The translations under genes were made by a program, and so were the position numbers. Below the pieces are notes generated by a model. It worked only from the letters and a program-made list of their open reading frames with translations. It searched no databases and was not told where the DNA came from. Of a DNA stretch of 64,000 bases, positions 10,852-20,755 are shown piece by piece. The stretch spans positions 1 to 64,000 of the forward strand of contig JASJOG010000630.1 of assembly GCA_030142905.1 (NCBI GenBank). The letters run 5' to 3'. The DNA is from Heliopora coerulea (Eukaryota; Cnidaria; Anthozoa; Scleralcyonacea; Helioporidae). Each line of letters opens with the position of its first letter. The first letter of the stretch is position 1.

Positions 10852-10998
10852 ATATAGGCATTGCACAATTGCGTTCTTATAGCTACCGCTCTACCGGCTA
10901 GGTTGACGAACAAATCGTTAGGAACACACAGAACTCCAACAGCATCTACATCGTGTTTCACTGACTACTACGTTTTGATTCGAGTTTTACATTTTCAT

Positions 10999-11041
10999 AG
11001 GGGACGAGCGCGAACGCAGGTCCCCACTACCAGAAATTATA

Positions 11042-11073
<32 letters not shown>

Positions 11074-11162
11074 GGAGTCAACCCAATCGAAGTGCAATGA
11101 GAGGGCCTCATCCTGAGAGGACTTCCTTCGTGATCAAAGTACCTCTCGCGTCAGGTAAGTAT
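10999..11162 (-). ncRNA. U1: U1 snRNA
   Basis: Matches 4501-4664. Last unit with the G-allele spacer (11211); it borders element A1. Confidence 0.97.
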
Positions 11163-11760
11163 GAGTTTTCCCGGCGAAAGGCAATGTTTTGATTGGTTCA
11201 TTTCACACTGGCGCATGTGGTAGGAGAGCTGCTAAGTGCATCAATTTAGCTATGAAAGAGATGATTACCTACCATGTTTTATTTCTCGTATCTCATTCCC
11301 TATGCCATCAAACGGTGCACGATGGTTCGTGATCTTGTCATTCCTTGGAAATGCCAACCATCCAACGTTGTCCACATCAGCTCCCCAGAGACACGATGCT
11401 TGCTCTCCCGGGACACATCTAACCTGAAACGTAATAGCACAAAACACAGTCACTGCTCTGACCACTTTCATTTCAATTCTTCTTGCTGTTGTGCTGATTG
11501 TTGTTCTTCCCCGAAGGGAAGGGGCCGTACTCGGATGTAGTGCAAGACCGAGACAACCCGTGGCCAGGGCGAAGCAAGCTTCAATCCCATGGCCGAGGTC
11601 CAAAAATCAGTTTAATATATGAGCCAGGCGTTGCCTGGCATATCAGATATTAAGCTGATAAGAACAGAGTTTTATTGATTTCAATGTTTACAAATGATGG
11701 GACCAGTTAACGAACTACGGTAATTACAAAGATATGCTATAAGCGGATACAAGTAACGGT

Positions 11761-11779
11761 GATGCTAGAATTTAGCATC
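11761..11779 (-). other. Post-stop hairpin, family A
   Basis: A 7-bp perfect stem (GATGCTA with TAGCATC, 5-nt loop) begins 4 nt after the stop codon. Families B and C have hairpins at the same place with unrelated sequence. Confidence 0.6.
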
Positions 11780-11783
11780 ATAT

Positions 11784-13193
11784 TTAGGTTTGATATTTAA
11801 GTATATTAAAAGTTTCTAATTTAGGAGATATGTTCAATTTCTTGAAAGCTTCAACATGTAGTGATTTAGTAAGGTCCTCAACTCTCATGGCGAACGATCT
11901 GTATTTATCAGTTTTTTTAAAGAATTTATTTGGAACCGTGGCTTCATTCAGTTCAAATTTAGAGTAGAGACTTGCAGCTTGAATCACTTGTTTCTTTTTG
12001 AGTGAGGTCTCTTTCATAGCCACTTTCACAAAGGAATTAAGTGATTGTTTGTTTAAACCAGAACAATTCAATAAATGATAGTCAACAAGATGAGACGAAA
12101 CGGCAGAATTACATAGTCGGCAGATTCCTTGAATGTTCATGAAGTGAGCTTGAATTCCAGGGTCAAGGTAACCATCACCAACAATCGGTAAAGGATTTGG
12201 AGAGACTAGAAACTTTTTAGGAAAACCTTTAGGCGCAGTCGGAATTTCAACAGATGAATTCGGAGGTGAAGATATATCCACTTTCGTAGTTTTAATTTCG
12301 TCTTGAATAAGCGGAGAATCTTTAGAAACGGAAGAAGGAGCTGAATGAACTGAATTTTCGGAGGAAGTTGATTTGTTGACCTTTGAAATTGACGTTTCAG
12401 AACGATGATTCGGGGTTTTCCCTTGAGAGCATTGAGTATCAGGTTTCTTATTAACAGATTCAGAAGCTTGGGCAATATCAGGCGAAGACTTTTTCTCGTT
12501 ACTAGCAACGTTAATCGAAGAGATCTTTGACAAATTGTTCGACGCTTTATCAGAATTACATTTCGAAGGAACAAAAATGTCATGATGACGATTTAACAGA
12601 TGAGGAGAATCAAAATTAGGATGTGGCGGAGGATTAACCGCTCGGCGCCAATTGAGAGAATCACTATGGGAACGGAGATTTGAATTCAAACTACCAAAAC
12701 CTGAGTCGGATAATTTTTTAACATTTTGAGGCAATGGAGAGTGAAATTCAGACGATTTATTCGTAGAGGATGCAACATTCGAAGTAGTAGGTTTGCAACA
12801 GGATTGGTTGAATTTCAGAGGTAGAATTTGCCATTCGATTTTCGATGACAGTTTGGTTTTGGCGGAAGAAGTTGACCATGACGGTTGGGAAATGTTGTAG
12901 AATTTAATTGCTTGAAGGATGTAATAAGGGACGATATCAATAGACTTCGGAGTATTAGGATCAGTGGAGATAGACCATTCCAATTTGAGCTTTAAATGTT
13001 TTGGAGAAACGGAAATATCCCAAGATATTAGATCAGAAAGTTGGCTGCCTTCAAGGAGAGTTACCAACGGGTATGGCAACGGATAGTACGAACGACCAAC
13101 AAAAGAATCGGTATTAGTTCCATTTGGTTGGCGAGATGGAGTAGGAAGAAGGCCAGGAGACGGAGAAACTTGGATTGAGGAATGAAAAACCAT
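11784..13193 (-). CDS. Unrecognised ~470-aa protein of site-II element A1
   Basis: I do not recognise this protein. The ATG at 13193 (residues MVF) has a good context (A at -3, G at +4) and is the start shared by families A, B and C; it gives 469 residues. An open frame continues 30 codons upstream (hydrophobic, to 13283) but has no ATG in this family. Three conserved parts are seen across families: an N-terminal ~100 residues with a SWDxSVSxK patch; a Ser/Pro/Lys-rich middle with an isolated NWR motif; and a C-terminal ~130 residues with a GFPKKF...GYLDP segment, a zinc-finger-like C-X2-C-X11-H-X3-C, a basic patch and an ending in FNILKY. The middle looks disordered. It has no reverse transcriptase, nuclease or CCHC zinc knuckle. 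By position it may act as an ORF1-like RNA-binding protein or a target-recognition factor; that is inference. Copies A1-A5 look identical, so the frame is intact. Confidence 0.8.
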   Translation of the reverse strand: MVFHSSIQVSPSPGLLPTPSRQPNGTNTDSFVGRSYYPLPYPLVTLLEGSQLSDLISWDISVSPKHLKLKLEWSISTDPNTPKSIDIVPYYILQAIKFYNISQPSWSTSSAKTKLSSKIEWQILPLKFNQSCCKPTTSNVASSTNKSSEFHSPLPQNVKKLSDSGFGSLNSNLRSHSDSLNWRRAVNPPPHPNFDSPHLLNRHHDIFVPSKCNSDKASNNLSKISSINVASNEKKSSPDIAQASESVNKKPDTQCSQGKTPNHRSETSISKVNKSTSSENSVHSAPSSVSKDSPLIQDEIKTTKVDISSPPNSSVEIPTAPKGFPKKFLVSPNPLPIVGDGYLDPGIQAHFMNIQGICRLCNSAVSSHLVDYHLLNCSGLNKQSLNSFVKVAMKETSLKKKQVIQAASLYSKFELNEATVPNKFFKKTDKYRSFAMRVEDLTKSLHVEAFKKLNISPKLETFNILKYQT

Positions 13194-13339
13194 GATGTAT
13201 TGAATAAACCAAAATATCAACAAAATAAGAGCGATGTACTTGAGATCGATGGCGGCTTCTCTTGAAATTATAAACGGCAGCAATTTGACGATAGATAATA
13301 GGTCTAATAAATCTCCCGGGACAATTTAAATACACTCTT

Positions 13340-13384
13340 ATGAAAGAAAGCACAATCACGATCACTTTGAAGAAAATAAGAGTG
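13340..13384 (-). other. Leader hairpin, family A
   Basis: In sense, ACACTCTTAT pairs with ATAAGAGTGT (10 bp) around a loop containing AAAGTGATC. Families B and C keep the stem with compensatory change and the same loop motif. Confidence 0.65.
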
Positions 13385-13387
13385 TAT

Positions 13388-13466
13388 GGCCTAATGACCA
13401 AGACCAAGGCAGCACTGAATTAAGCTGATAAGAACAGATACTACACTTGATCTTAGCCAATAGGCC
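13388..13466 (-). repeat. Inverted repeat: A1 leader versus U2 5' remnant
   Basis: Element bases 13388-13412 are complementary to U2 nt 11-36 (13441-13466): 24 pairs with one mismatch and one bulge, four of them G-U. The distal part of the leader (GCTG) can also pair with U2 CAGC at nt 50-53. A chimeric transcript would fold back on the branch-point recognition region. Confidence 0.85.
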
Positions 13467-13586
13467 GAGAAGCGATACTGAAGTATAAAAAAATAAGTTT
13501 AAAAACGAAAAAAGCCACCAACCTTCTTGTGGTTCGTTTTGGTCAGCGGACGTTGCCGCCGCGTACCCTATTGTTCAGGAAACAAA

Positions 13587-13608
13587 GTCTACAACACGGG
13601 GTATTCCC

Positions 13609-13643
<35 letters not shown>

Positions 13644-13704
13644 CCGGGCTTAACTTCGGTGATCGGACGAGAACCGGTGTTTTCCCGGTGGTATGGTCGT
13701 AGAC
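13587..13704 (-). rRNA. 5S: 5S rRNA
   Basis: Matches 4236-4353. Confidence 0.97.
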
Positions 13705-13851
13705 ATATAGGCATTGCACAATTGCGTTCTTATAGCTACCGCTCTACCGGCTAGGTTGACGAACAAATCGTTAGGAACACACAGAACTCCAACAGCATCT
13801 ACATCGTGTTTCACTGACTACTACGTTTTGATTCGAGTTTTACATTTTCAT

Positions 13852-13894
13852 AGGGGACGAGCGCGAACGCAGGTCCCCACTACCAGAAATTATA

Positions 13895-13926
<32 letters not shown>

Positions 13927-14015
13927 GGAGTCAACCCAATCGAAGTGCAATGAGAGGGCCTCATCCTGAGAGGACTTCCTTCGTGATCAAAGTACCTCTC
14001 GCGTCAGGTAAGTAT
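13852..14015 (-). ncRNA. U1: U1 snRNA
   Basis: Matches 4501-4664; from here rightward the spacer carries the C allele. Confidence 0.97.
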
Positions 14016-14373
14016 GAGTTTTCCCGGCGAAAGGCAATGTTTTGATTGGTTCATTTCACACTGCCGCATGTGGTAGGAGAGCTGCTAAGTGCATCAATTT
14101 AGCTATGAAAGAGATGATTACCTACCATGTTTTATTTCTCGTATCTCATTCCCTATGCCATCAAACGGTGCACGATGGTTCGTGATCTTGTCATTCCTTG
14201 GAAATGCCAACCATCCAACGTTGTCCACATCAGCTCCCCAGAGACACGATGCTTGCTCTCCCGGGACACATCTAACCTGAAACGTAATAGCACAAAACAC
14301 AGTCACTGCTCTGACCACTTTCATTTCAATTCTTCTTGCTGTTGTGCTGATTGTTGTTCTTCCCCGAAGGGAA

Positions 14374-14559
14374 GGGGCCGTACTCGGATGTAGTGCAAGA
14401 CCGAGACAACCCGTGGCCAGGGCGAAGCAAGCTTCAATCCCATGGCCGAGGTCCAAAAATCAGTTTAATATATGAGCCAGGCGTTGCCTGGCATATCAGA
14501 TATTAAGCTGATAAGAACAGATACTACACTTGATCTTAGCCAATAGGCCGAGAAGCGAT
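14374..14559 (-). ncRNA. U2: U2 snRNA, uninterrupted
   Basis: Matches 3940-4125. Confidence 0.96.
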
Positions 14560-14669
14560 ACTGAAGTATAAAAAAATAAGTTTAAAAACGAAAAAAGCCA
14601 CCAACCTTCTTGTGGTTCGTTTTGGTCAGCGGACGTTGCCGCCGCGTACCCTATTGTTCAGGAAACAAA

Positions 14670-14691
14670 GTCTACAACACGGGGTATTCCC

Positions 14692-14726
<35 letters not shown>

Positions 14727-14787
14727 CCGGGCTTAACTTCGGTGATCGGACGAGAACCGGTGTTTTCCCGGTGGTATGGTCGTAGAC
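14670..14787 (-). rRNA. 5S: 5S rRNA
   Basis: Matches 4236-4353. Confidence 0.97.
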
Positions 14788-14934
14788 ATATAGGCATTGC
14801 ACAATTGCGTTCTTATAGCTACCGCTCTACCGGCTAGGTTGACGAACAAATCGTTAGGAACACACAGAACTCCAACAGCATCTACATCGTGTTTCACTGA
14901 CTACTACGTTTTGATTCGAGTTTTACATTTTCAT

Positions 14935-14977
14935 AGGGGACGAGCGCGAACGCAGGTCCCCACTACCAGAAATTATA

Positions 14978-15009
<32 letters not shown>

Positions 15010-15098
15010 GGAGTCAACCCAATCGAAGTGCAATGAGAGGGCCTCATCCTGAGAGGACTTCCTTCGTGATCAAAGTACCTCTCGCGTCAGGTAAGTAT
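14935..15098 (-). ncRNA. U1: U1 snRNA
   Basis: Matches 4501-4664. Confidence 0.97.
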
Positions 15099-15456
15099 GA
15101 GTTTTCCCGGCGAAAGGCAATGTTTTGATTGGTTCATTTCACACTGCCGCATGTGGTAGGAGAGCTGCTAAGTGCATCAATTTAGCTATGAAAGAGATGA
15201 TTACCTACCATGTTTTATTTCTCGTATCTCATTCCCTATGCCATCAAACGGTGCACGATGGTTCGTGATCTTGTCATTCCTTGGAAATGCCAACCATCCA
15301 ACGTTGTCCACATCAGCTCCCCAGAGACACGATGCTTGCTCTCCCGGGACACATCTAACCTGAAACGTAATAGCACAAAACACAGTCACTGCTCTGACCA
15401 CTTTCATTTCAATTCTTCTTGCTGTTGTGCTGATTGTTGTTCTTCCCCGAAGGGAA

Positions 15457-15642
15457 GGGGCCGTACTCGGATGTAGTGCAAGACCGAGACAACCCGTGGC
15501 CAGGGCGAAGCAAGCTTCAATCCCATGGCCGAGGTCCAAAAATCAGTTTAATATATGAGCCAGGCGTTGCCTGGCATATCAGATATTAAGCTGATAAGAA
15601 CAGATACTACACTTGATCTTAGCCAATAGGCCGAGAAGCGAT
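15457..15642 (-). ncRNA. U2: U2 snRNA, uninterrupted
   Basis: Matches 3940-4125. Confidence 0.96.
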
Positions 15643-15752
15643 ACTGAAGTATAAAAAAATAAGTTTAAAAACGAAAAAAGCCACCAACCTTCTTGTGGTT
15701 CGTTTTGGTCAGCGGACGTTGCCGCCGCGTACCCTATTGTTCAGGAAACAAA

Positions 15753-15870
15753 GTCTACAACACGGGGTATTCCCAGGCGGGCACCCATCCAAGTACTAAC
15801 CCCGCCCGACCGGGCTTAACTTCGGTGATCGGACGAGAACCGGTGTTTTCCCGGTGGTATGGTCGTAGAC
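15753..15870 (-). rRNA. 5S: 5S rRNA, single-base variant
   Basis: One substitution at 15781 (plus-strand T to G, GGCGGGCACCC). The same rare variant recurs only at 22611; in both cases the next U2 carries a family-A element. Confidence 0.95.
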
Positions 15871-16017
15871 ATATAGGCATTGCACAATTGCGTTCTTATA
15901 GCTACCGCTCTACCGGCTAGGTTGACGAACAAATCGTTAGGAACACACAGAACTCCAACAGCATCTACATCGTGTTTCACTGACTACTACGTTTTGATTC
16001 GAGTTTTACATTTTCAT

Positions 16018-16060
16018 AGGGGACGAGCGCGAACGCAGGTCCCCACTACCAGAAATTATA

Positions 16061-16092
<32 letters not shown>

Positions 16093-16181
16093 GGAGTCAA
16101 CCCAATCGAAGTGCAATGAGAGGGCCTCATCCTGAGAGGACTTCCTTCGTGATCAAAGTACCTCTCGCGTCAGGTAAGTAT
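16018..16181 (-). ncRNA. U1: U1 snRNA
   Basis: Matches 4501-4664. Confidence 0.97.
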
Positions 16182-16687
16182 GAGTTTTCCCGGCGAAAGG
16201 CAATGTTTTGATTGGTTCATTTCACACTGCCGCATGTGGTAGGAGAGCTGCTAAGTGCATCAATTTAGCTATGAAAGAGATGATTACCTACCATGTTTTA
16301 TTTCTCGTATCTCATTCCCTATGCCATCAAACGGTGCACGATGGTTCGTGATCTTGTCATTCCTTGGAAATGCCAACCATCCAACGTTGTCCACATCAGC
16401 TCCCCAGAGACACGATGCTTGCTCTCCCGGGACACATCTAACCTGAAACGTAATAGCACAAAACACAGTCACTGCTCTGACCACTTTCATTTCAATTCTT
16501 CTTGCTGTTGTGCTGATTGTTGTTCTTCCCCGAAGGGAAGGGGCCGTACTCGGATGTAGTGCAAGACCGAGACAACCCGTGGCCAGGGCGAAGCAAGCTT
16601 CAATCCCATGGCCGAGGTCCAAAAATCAGTTTAATATATGAGCCAGGCGTTGCCTGGCATATCAGATATTAAGCTGATAAGAACAGA

Positions 16688-18437
16688 GTTTTATTGATTT
16701 CAATGTTTACAAATGATGGGACCAGTTAACGAACTACGGTAATTACAAAGATATGCTATAAGCGGATACAAGTAACGGTGATGCTAGAATTTAGCATCAT
16801 ATTTAGGTTTGATATTTAAGTATATTAAAAGTTTCTAATTTAGGAGATATGTTCAATTTCTTGAAAGCTTCAACATGTAGTGATTTAGTAAGGTCCTCAA
16901 CTCTCATGGCGAACGATCTGTATTTATCAGTTTTTTTAAAGAATTTATTTGGAACCGTGGCTTCATTCAGTTCAAATTTAGAGTAGAGACTTGCAGCTTG
17001 AATCACTTGTTTCTTTTTGAGTGAGGTCTCTTTCATAGCCACTTTCACAAAGGAATTAAGTGATTGTTTGTTTAAACCAGAACAATTCAATAAATGATAG
17101 TCAACAAGATGAGACGAAACGGCAGAATTACATAGTCGGCAGATTCCTTGAATGTTCATGAAGTGAGCTTGAATTCCAGGGTCAAGGTAACCATCACCAA
17201 CAATCGGTAAAGGATTTGGAGAGACTAGAAACTTTTTAGGAAAACCTTTAGGCGCAGTCGGAATTTCAACAGATGAATTCGGAGGTGAAGATATATCCAC
17301 TTTCGTAGTTTTAATTTCGTCTTGAATAAGCGGAGAATCTTTAGAAACGGAAGAAGGAGCTGAATGAACTGAATTTTCGGAGGAAGTTGATTTGTTGACC
17401 TTTGAAATTGACGTTTCAGAACGATGATTCGGGGTTTTCCCTTGAGAGCATTGAGTATCAGGTTTCTTATTAACAGATTCAGAAGCTTGGGCAATATCAG
17501 GCGAAGACTTTTTCTCGTTACTAGCAACGTTAATCGAAGAGATCTTTGACAAATTGTTCGACGCTTTATCAGAATTACATTTCGAAGGAACAAAAATGTC
17601 ATGATGACGATTTAACAGATGAGGAGAATCAAAATTAGGATGTGGCGGAGGATTAACCGCTCGGCGCCAATTGAGAGAATCACTATGGGAACGGAGATTT
17701 GAATTCAAACTACCAAAACCTGAGTCGGATAATTTTTTAACATTTTGAGGCAATGGAGAGTGAAATTCAGACGATTTATTCGTAGAGGATGCAACATTCG
17801 AAGTAGTAGGTTTGCAACAGGATTGGTTGAATTTCAGAGGTAGAATTTGCCATTCGATTTTCGATGACAGTTTGGTTTTGGCGGAAGAAGTTGACCATGA
17901 CGGTTGGGAAATGTTGTAGAATTTAATTGCTTGAAGGATGTAATAAGGGACGATATCAATAGACTTCGGAGTATTAGGATCAGTGGAGATAGACCATTCC
18001 AATTTGAGCTTTAAATGTTTTGGAGAAACGGAAATATCCCAAGATATTAGATCAGAAAGTTGGCTGCCTTCAAGGAGAGTTACCAACGGGTATGGCAACG
18101 GATAGTACGAACGACCAACAAAAGAATCGGTATTAGTTCCATTTGGTTGGCGAGATGGAGTAGGAAGAAGGCCAGGAGACGGAGAAACTTGGATTGAGGA
18201 ATGAAAAACCATGATGTATTGAATAAACCAAAATATCAACAAAATAAGAGCGATGTACTTGAGATCGATGGCGGCTTCTCTTGAAATTATAAACGGCAGC
18301 AATTTGACGATAGATAATAGGTCTAATAAATCTCCCGGGACAATTTAAATACACTCTTATGAAAGAAAGCACAATCACGATCACTTTGAAGAAAATAAGA
18401 GTGTATGGCCTAATGACCAAGACCAAGGCAGCACTGA
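16688..18437 (-). mobile_element. Site-II element A2
   Basis: Copy of A1 with the same ends, length (1750 bp) and 20-bp target duplication. Its flanking spacer has the C allele, unlike that of A1. Confidence 0.85.
16803..18212 (-). CDS. Unrecognised ~470-aa protein of element A2
   Basis: The predicted protein is identical to that of A1 (11784-13193): 469 residues from the MVF start, a Ser/Pro-rich middle, a C-terminal C-X2-C-X11-H-X3-C finger and the FNILKY ending. Identity of all five copies means either very recent spread or homogenisation; the open frame cannot by itself be read as selection. Confidence 0.8.
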   Translation of the reverse strand: MVFHSSIQVSPSPGLLPTPSRQPNGTNTDSFVGRSYYPLPYPLVTLLEGSQLSDLISWDISVSPKHLKLKLEWSISTDPNTPKSIDIVPYYILQAIKFYNISQPSWSTSSAKTKLSSKIEWQILPLKFNQSCCKPTTSNVASSTNKSSEFHSPLPQNVKKLSDSGFGSLNSNLRSHSDSLNWRRAVNPPPHPNFDSPHLLNRHHDIFVPSKCNSDKASNNLSKISSINVASNEKKSSPDIAQASESVNKKPDTQCSQGKTPNHRSETSISKVNKSTSSENSVHSAPSSVSKDSPLIQDEIKTTKVDISSPPNSSVEIPTAPKGFPKKFLVSPNPLPIVGDGYLDPGIQAHFMNIQGICRLCNSAVSSHLVDYHLLNCSGLNKQSLNSFVKVAMKETSLKKKQVIQAASLYSKFELNEATVPNKFFKKTDKYRSFAMRVEDLTKSLHVEAFKKLNISPKLETFNILKYQT

Positions 18438-18605
18438 ATTAAGCTGATAAGAACAGATACTACACTTGATCTTAGCCAATAGGCCGAGAAGCGATACTGA
18501 AGTATAAAAAAATAAGTTTAAAAACGAAAAAAGCCACCAACCTTCTTGTGGTTCGTTTTGGTCAGCGGACGTTGCCGCCGCGTACCCTATTGTTCAGGAA
18601 ACAAA

Positions 18606-18627
18606 GTCTACAACACGGGGTATTCCC

Positions 18628-18662
<35 letters not shown>

Positions 18663-18723
18663 CCGGGCTTAACTTCGGTGATCGGACGAGAACCGGTGTT
18701 TTCCCGGTGGTATGGTCGTAGAC
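18606..18723 (-). rRNA. 5S: 5S rRNA
   Basis: Matches 4236-4353. Confidence 0.97.
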
Positions 18724-18870
18724 ATATAGGCATTGCACAATTGCGTTCTTATAGCTACCGCTCTACCGGCTAGGTTGACGAACAAATCGTTAGGAACACA
18801 CAGAACTCCAACAGCATCTACATCGTGTTTCACTGACTACTACGTTTTGATTCGAGTTTTACATTTTCAT

Positions 18871-18913
18871 AGGGGACGAGCGCGAACGCAGGTCCCCACT
18901 ACCAGAAATTATA

Positions 18914-18945
<32 letters not shown>

Positions 18946-19034
18946 GGAGTCAACCCAATCGAAGTGCAATGAGAGGGCCTCATCCTGAGAGGACTTCCTT
19001 CGTGATCAAAGTACCTCTCGCGTCAGGTAAGTAT
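18871..19034 (-). ncRNA. U1: U1 snRNA
   Basis: Matches 4501-4664. Confidence 0.97.
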
Positions 19035-19392
19035 GAGTTTTCCCGGCGAAAGGCAATGTTTTGATTGGTTCATTTCACACTGCCGCATGTGGTAGGAGAG
19101 CTGCTAAGTGCATCAATTTAGCTATGAAAGAGATGATTACCTACCATGTTTTATTTCTCGTATCTCATTCCCTATGCCATCAAACGGTGCACGATGGTTC
19201 GTGATCTTGTCATTCCTTGGAAATGCCAACCATCCAACGTTGTCCACATCAGCTCCCCAGAGACACGATGCTTGCTCTCCCGGGACACATCTAACCTGAA
19301 ACGTAATAGCACAAAACACAGTCACTGCTCTGACCACTTTCATTTCAATTCTTCTTGCTGTTGTGCTGATTGTTGTTCTTCCCCGAAGGGAA

Positions 19393-19578
19393 GGGGCCGT
19401 ACTCGGATGTAGTGCAAGACCGAGACAACCCGTGGCCAGGGCGAAGCAAGCTTCAATCCCATGGCCGAGGTCCAAAAATCAGTTTAATATATGAGCCAGG
19501 CGTTGCCTGGCATATCAGATATTAAGCTGATAAGAACAGATACTACACTTGATCTTAGCCAATAGGCCGAGAAGCGAT
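19393..19578 (-). ncRNA. U2: U2 snRNA, uninterrupted
   Basis: Matches 3940-4125. Confidence 0.96.
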
Positions 19579-19688
19579 ACTGAAGTATAAAAAAATAAGT
19601 TTAAAAACGAAAAAAGCCACCAACCTTCTTGTGGTTCGTTTTGGTCAGCGGACGTTGCCGCCGCGTACCCTATTGTTCAGGAAACAAA

Positions 19689-19710
19689 GTCTACAACACG
19701 GGGTATTCCC

Positions 19711-19745
<35 letters not shown>

Positions 19746-19806
19746 CCGGGCTTAACTTCGGTGATCGGACGAGAACCGGTGTTTTCCCGGTGGTATGGTC
19801 GTAGAC
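19689..19806 (-). rRNA. 5S: 5S rRNA
   Basis: Matches 4236-4353. Confidence 0.97.
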
Positions 19807-19953
19807 ATATAGGCATTGCACAATTGCGTTCTTATAGCTACCGCTCTACCGGCTAGGTTGACGAACAAATCGTTAGGAACACACAGAACTCCAACAGCAT
19901 CTACATCGTGTTTCACTGACTACTACGTTTTGATTCGAGTTTTACATTTTCAT

Positions 19954-19996
19954 AGGGGACGAGCGCGAACGCAGGTCCCCACTACCAGAAATTATA

Positions 19997-20028
<32 letters not shown>

Positions 20029-20117
20029 GGAGTCAACCCAATCGAAGTGCAATGAGAGGGCCTCATCCTGAGAGGACTTCCTTCGTGATCAAAGTACCTC
20101 TCGCGTCAGGTAAGTAT
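19954..20117 (-). ncRNA. U1: U1 snRNA
   Basis: Matches 4501-4664. Confidence 0.97.
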
Positions 20118-20725
20118 GAGTTTTCCCGGCGAAAGGCAATGTTTTGATTGGTTCATTTCACACTGCCGCATGTGGTAGGAGAGCTGCTAAGTGCATCAAT
20201 TTAGCTATGAAAGAGATGATTACCTACCATGTTTTATTTCTCGTATCTCATTCCCTATGCCATCAAACGGTGCACGATGGTTCGTGATCTTGTCATTCCT
20301 TGGAAATGCCAACCATCCAACGTTGTCCACATCAGCTCCCCAGAGACACGATGCTTGCTCTCCCGGGACACATCTAACCTGAAACGTAATAGCACAAAAC
20401 ACAGTCACTGCTCTGACCACTTTCATTTCAATTCTTCTTGCTGTTGTGCTGATTGTTGTTCTTCCCCGAAGGGAAGGGGCCGTACTCGGATGTAGTGCAA
20501 GACCGAGACAACCCGTGGCCAGGGCGAAGCAAGCTTCAATCCCATGGCCGAGGTCCAAAAATCAGTTTAATATATGAGCCAGGCGTTGCCTGGCATATCA
20601 GATATTAAGCTGATAAGAACAGAGTTATTAGAATATATTTCTTTTCAAACATCAACATACATGAATAATCTTCAAAGGTGTTACAAAAAGGAATCTATAT
20701 ACATAGATCATAAGAATGATATGAA

Positions 20726-20753
20726 ATATTGAATAACAATAGTTATCCAATAT
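20726..20753 (-). other. Post-stop hairpin, family B
   Basis: Arms ATATTG.ATAAC and GTTAT.CAATAT (12 positions, one G-T wobble) around a 4-nt loop, starting 2 nt after the stop codon. Confidence 0.6.
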
Positions 20754-20755
20754 GT

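Larger units (their letters stand above)
11669..13418 (-). mobile_element. Site-II element A1 (RT-less, one ORF)
   Basis: The 1750-bp insertion is flanked by a 20-bp duplication of U2 nt 39-58 (11649-11668 and 13419-13438). It lies in the same sense as U2. In sense order it has a leader with a segment complementary to U2 (13388-13412), a hairpin, one ~470-codon ORF, a hairpin just past the stop (11761-11779) and a 3' end AATAAAAC directly joined to U2 nt 39, with no poly(A) tail. There are no terminal inverted repeats and no reverse transcriptase or transposase. The long duplication and fixed orientation fit target-primed reverse transcription in trans by an unseen partner. The element is clearly more AT-rich than the array and than the Keno-like elements. 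Confidence 0.85.
11521..13476 (-). pseudogene. U2: U2 snRNA split at site II by element A1
   Basis: The U2 3' segment (nt 39-186) is at 11521-11668 and the 5' segment (nt 1-58) at 13419-13476, so nt 39-58 are present twice. The 5' segment keeps the promoter side and the branch-point recognition element, so transcription from the U2 promoter would run into the element in its coding sense. Confidence 0.95.
16540..18495 (-). pseudogene. U2: U2 snRNA split at site II by element A2
   Basis: 3' segment 16540-16687 and 5' segment 18438-18495, duplicating nt 39-58. Confidence 0.95.

Noticed and set aside
12206..12583. 125-codon frame inside the family-A ORF
   Set aside because: Out-of-frame Leu/Arg-rich shadow; not conserved in B or C.
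11784..13283. 499-codon reading of the family-A ORF from 13283 (and 22339 in B, 44738 in C, 47604 in half element 2)
   Set aside because: These starts are TTG or GTG codons, not expected in an animal nuclear gene; conserved ATGs lie downstream. The extension is kept only as a hypothesis.
11669..13418. Family A, B and C as DNA transposons or LTR elements
   Set aside because: No terminal inverted repeats, no LTRs, no transposase or integrase; fixed orientation and long duplication point to reverse transcription in trans.
13360..13476. Hammerhead ribozyme in the site-II leader
   Set aside because: I looked for the CUGAUGA and GAAA core elements around the junction and did not find them; another ribozyme class is not excluded.
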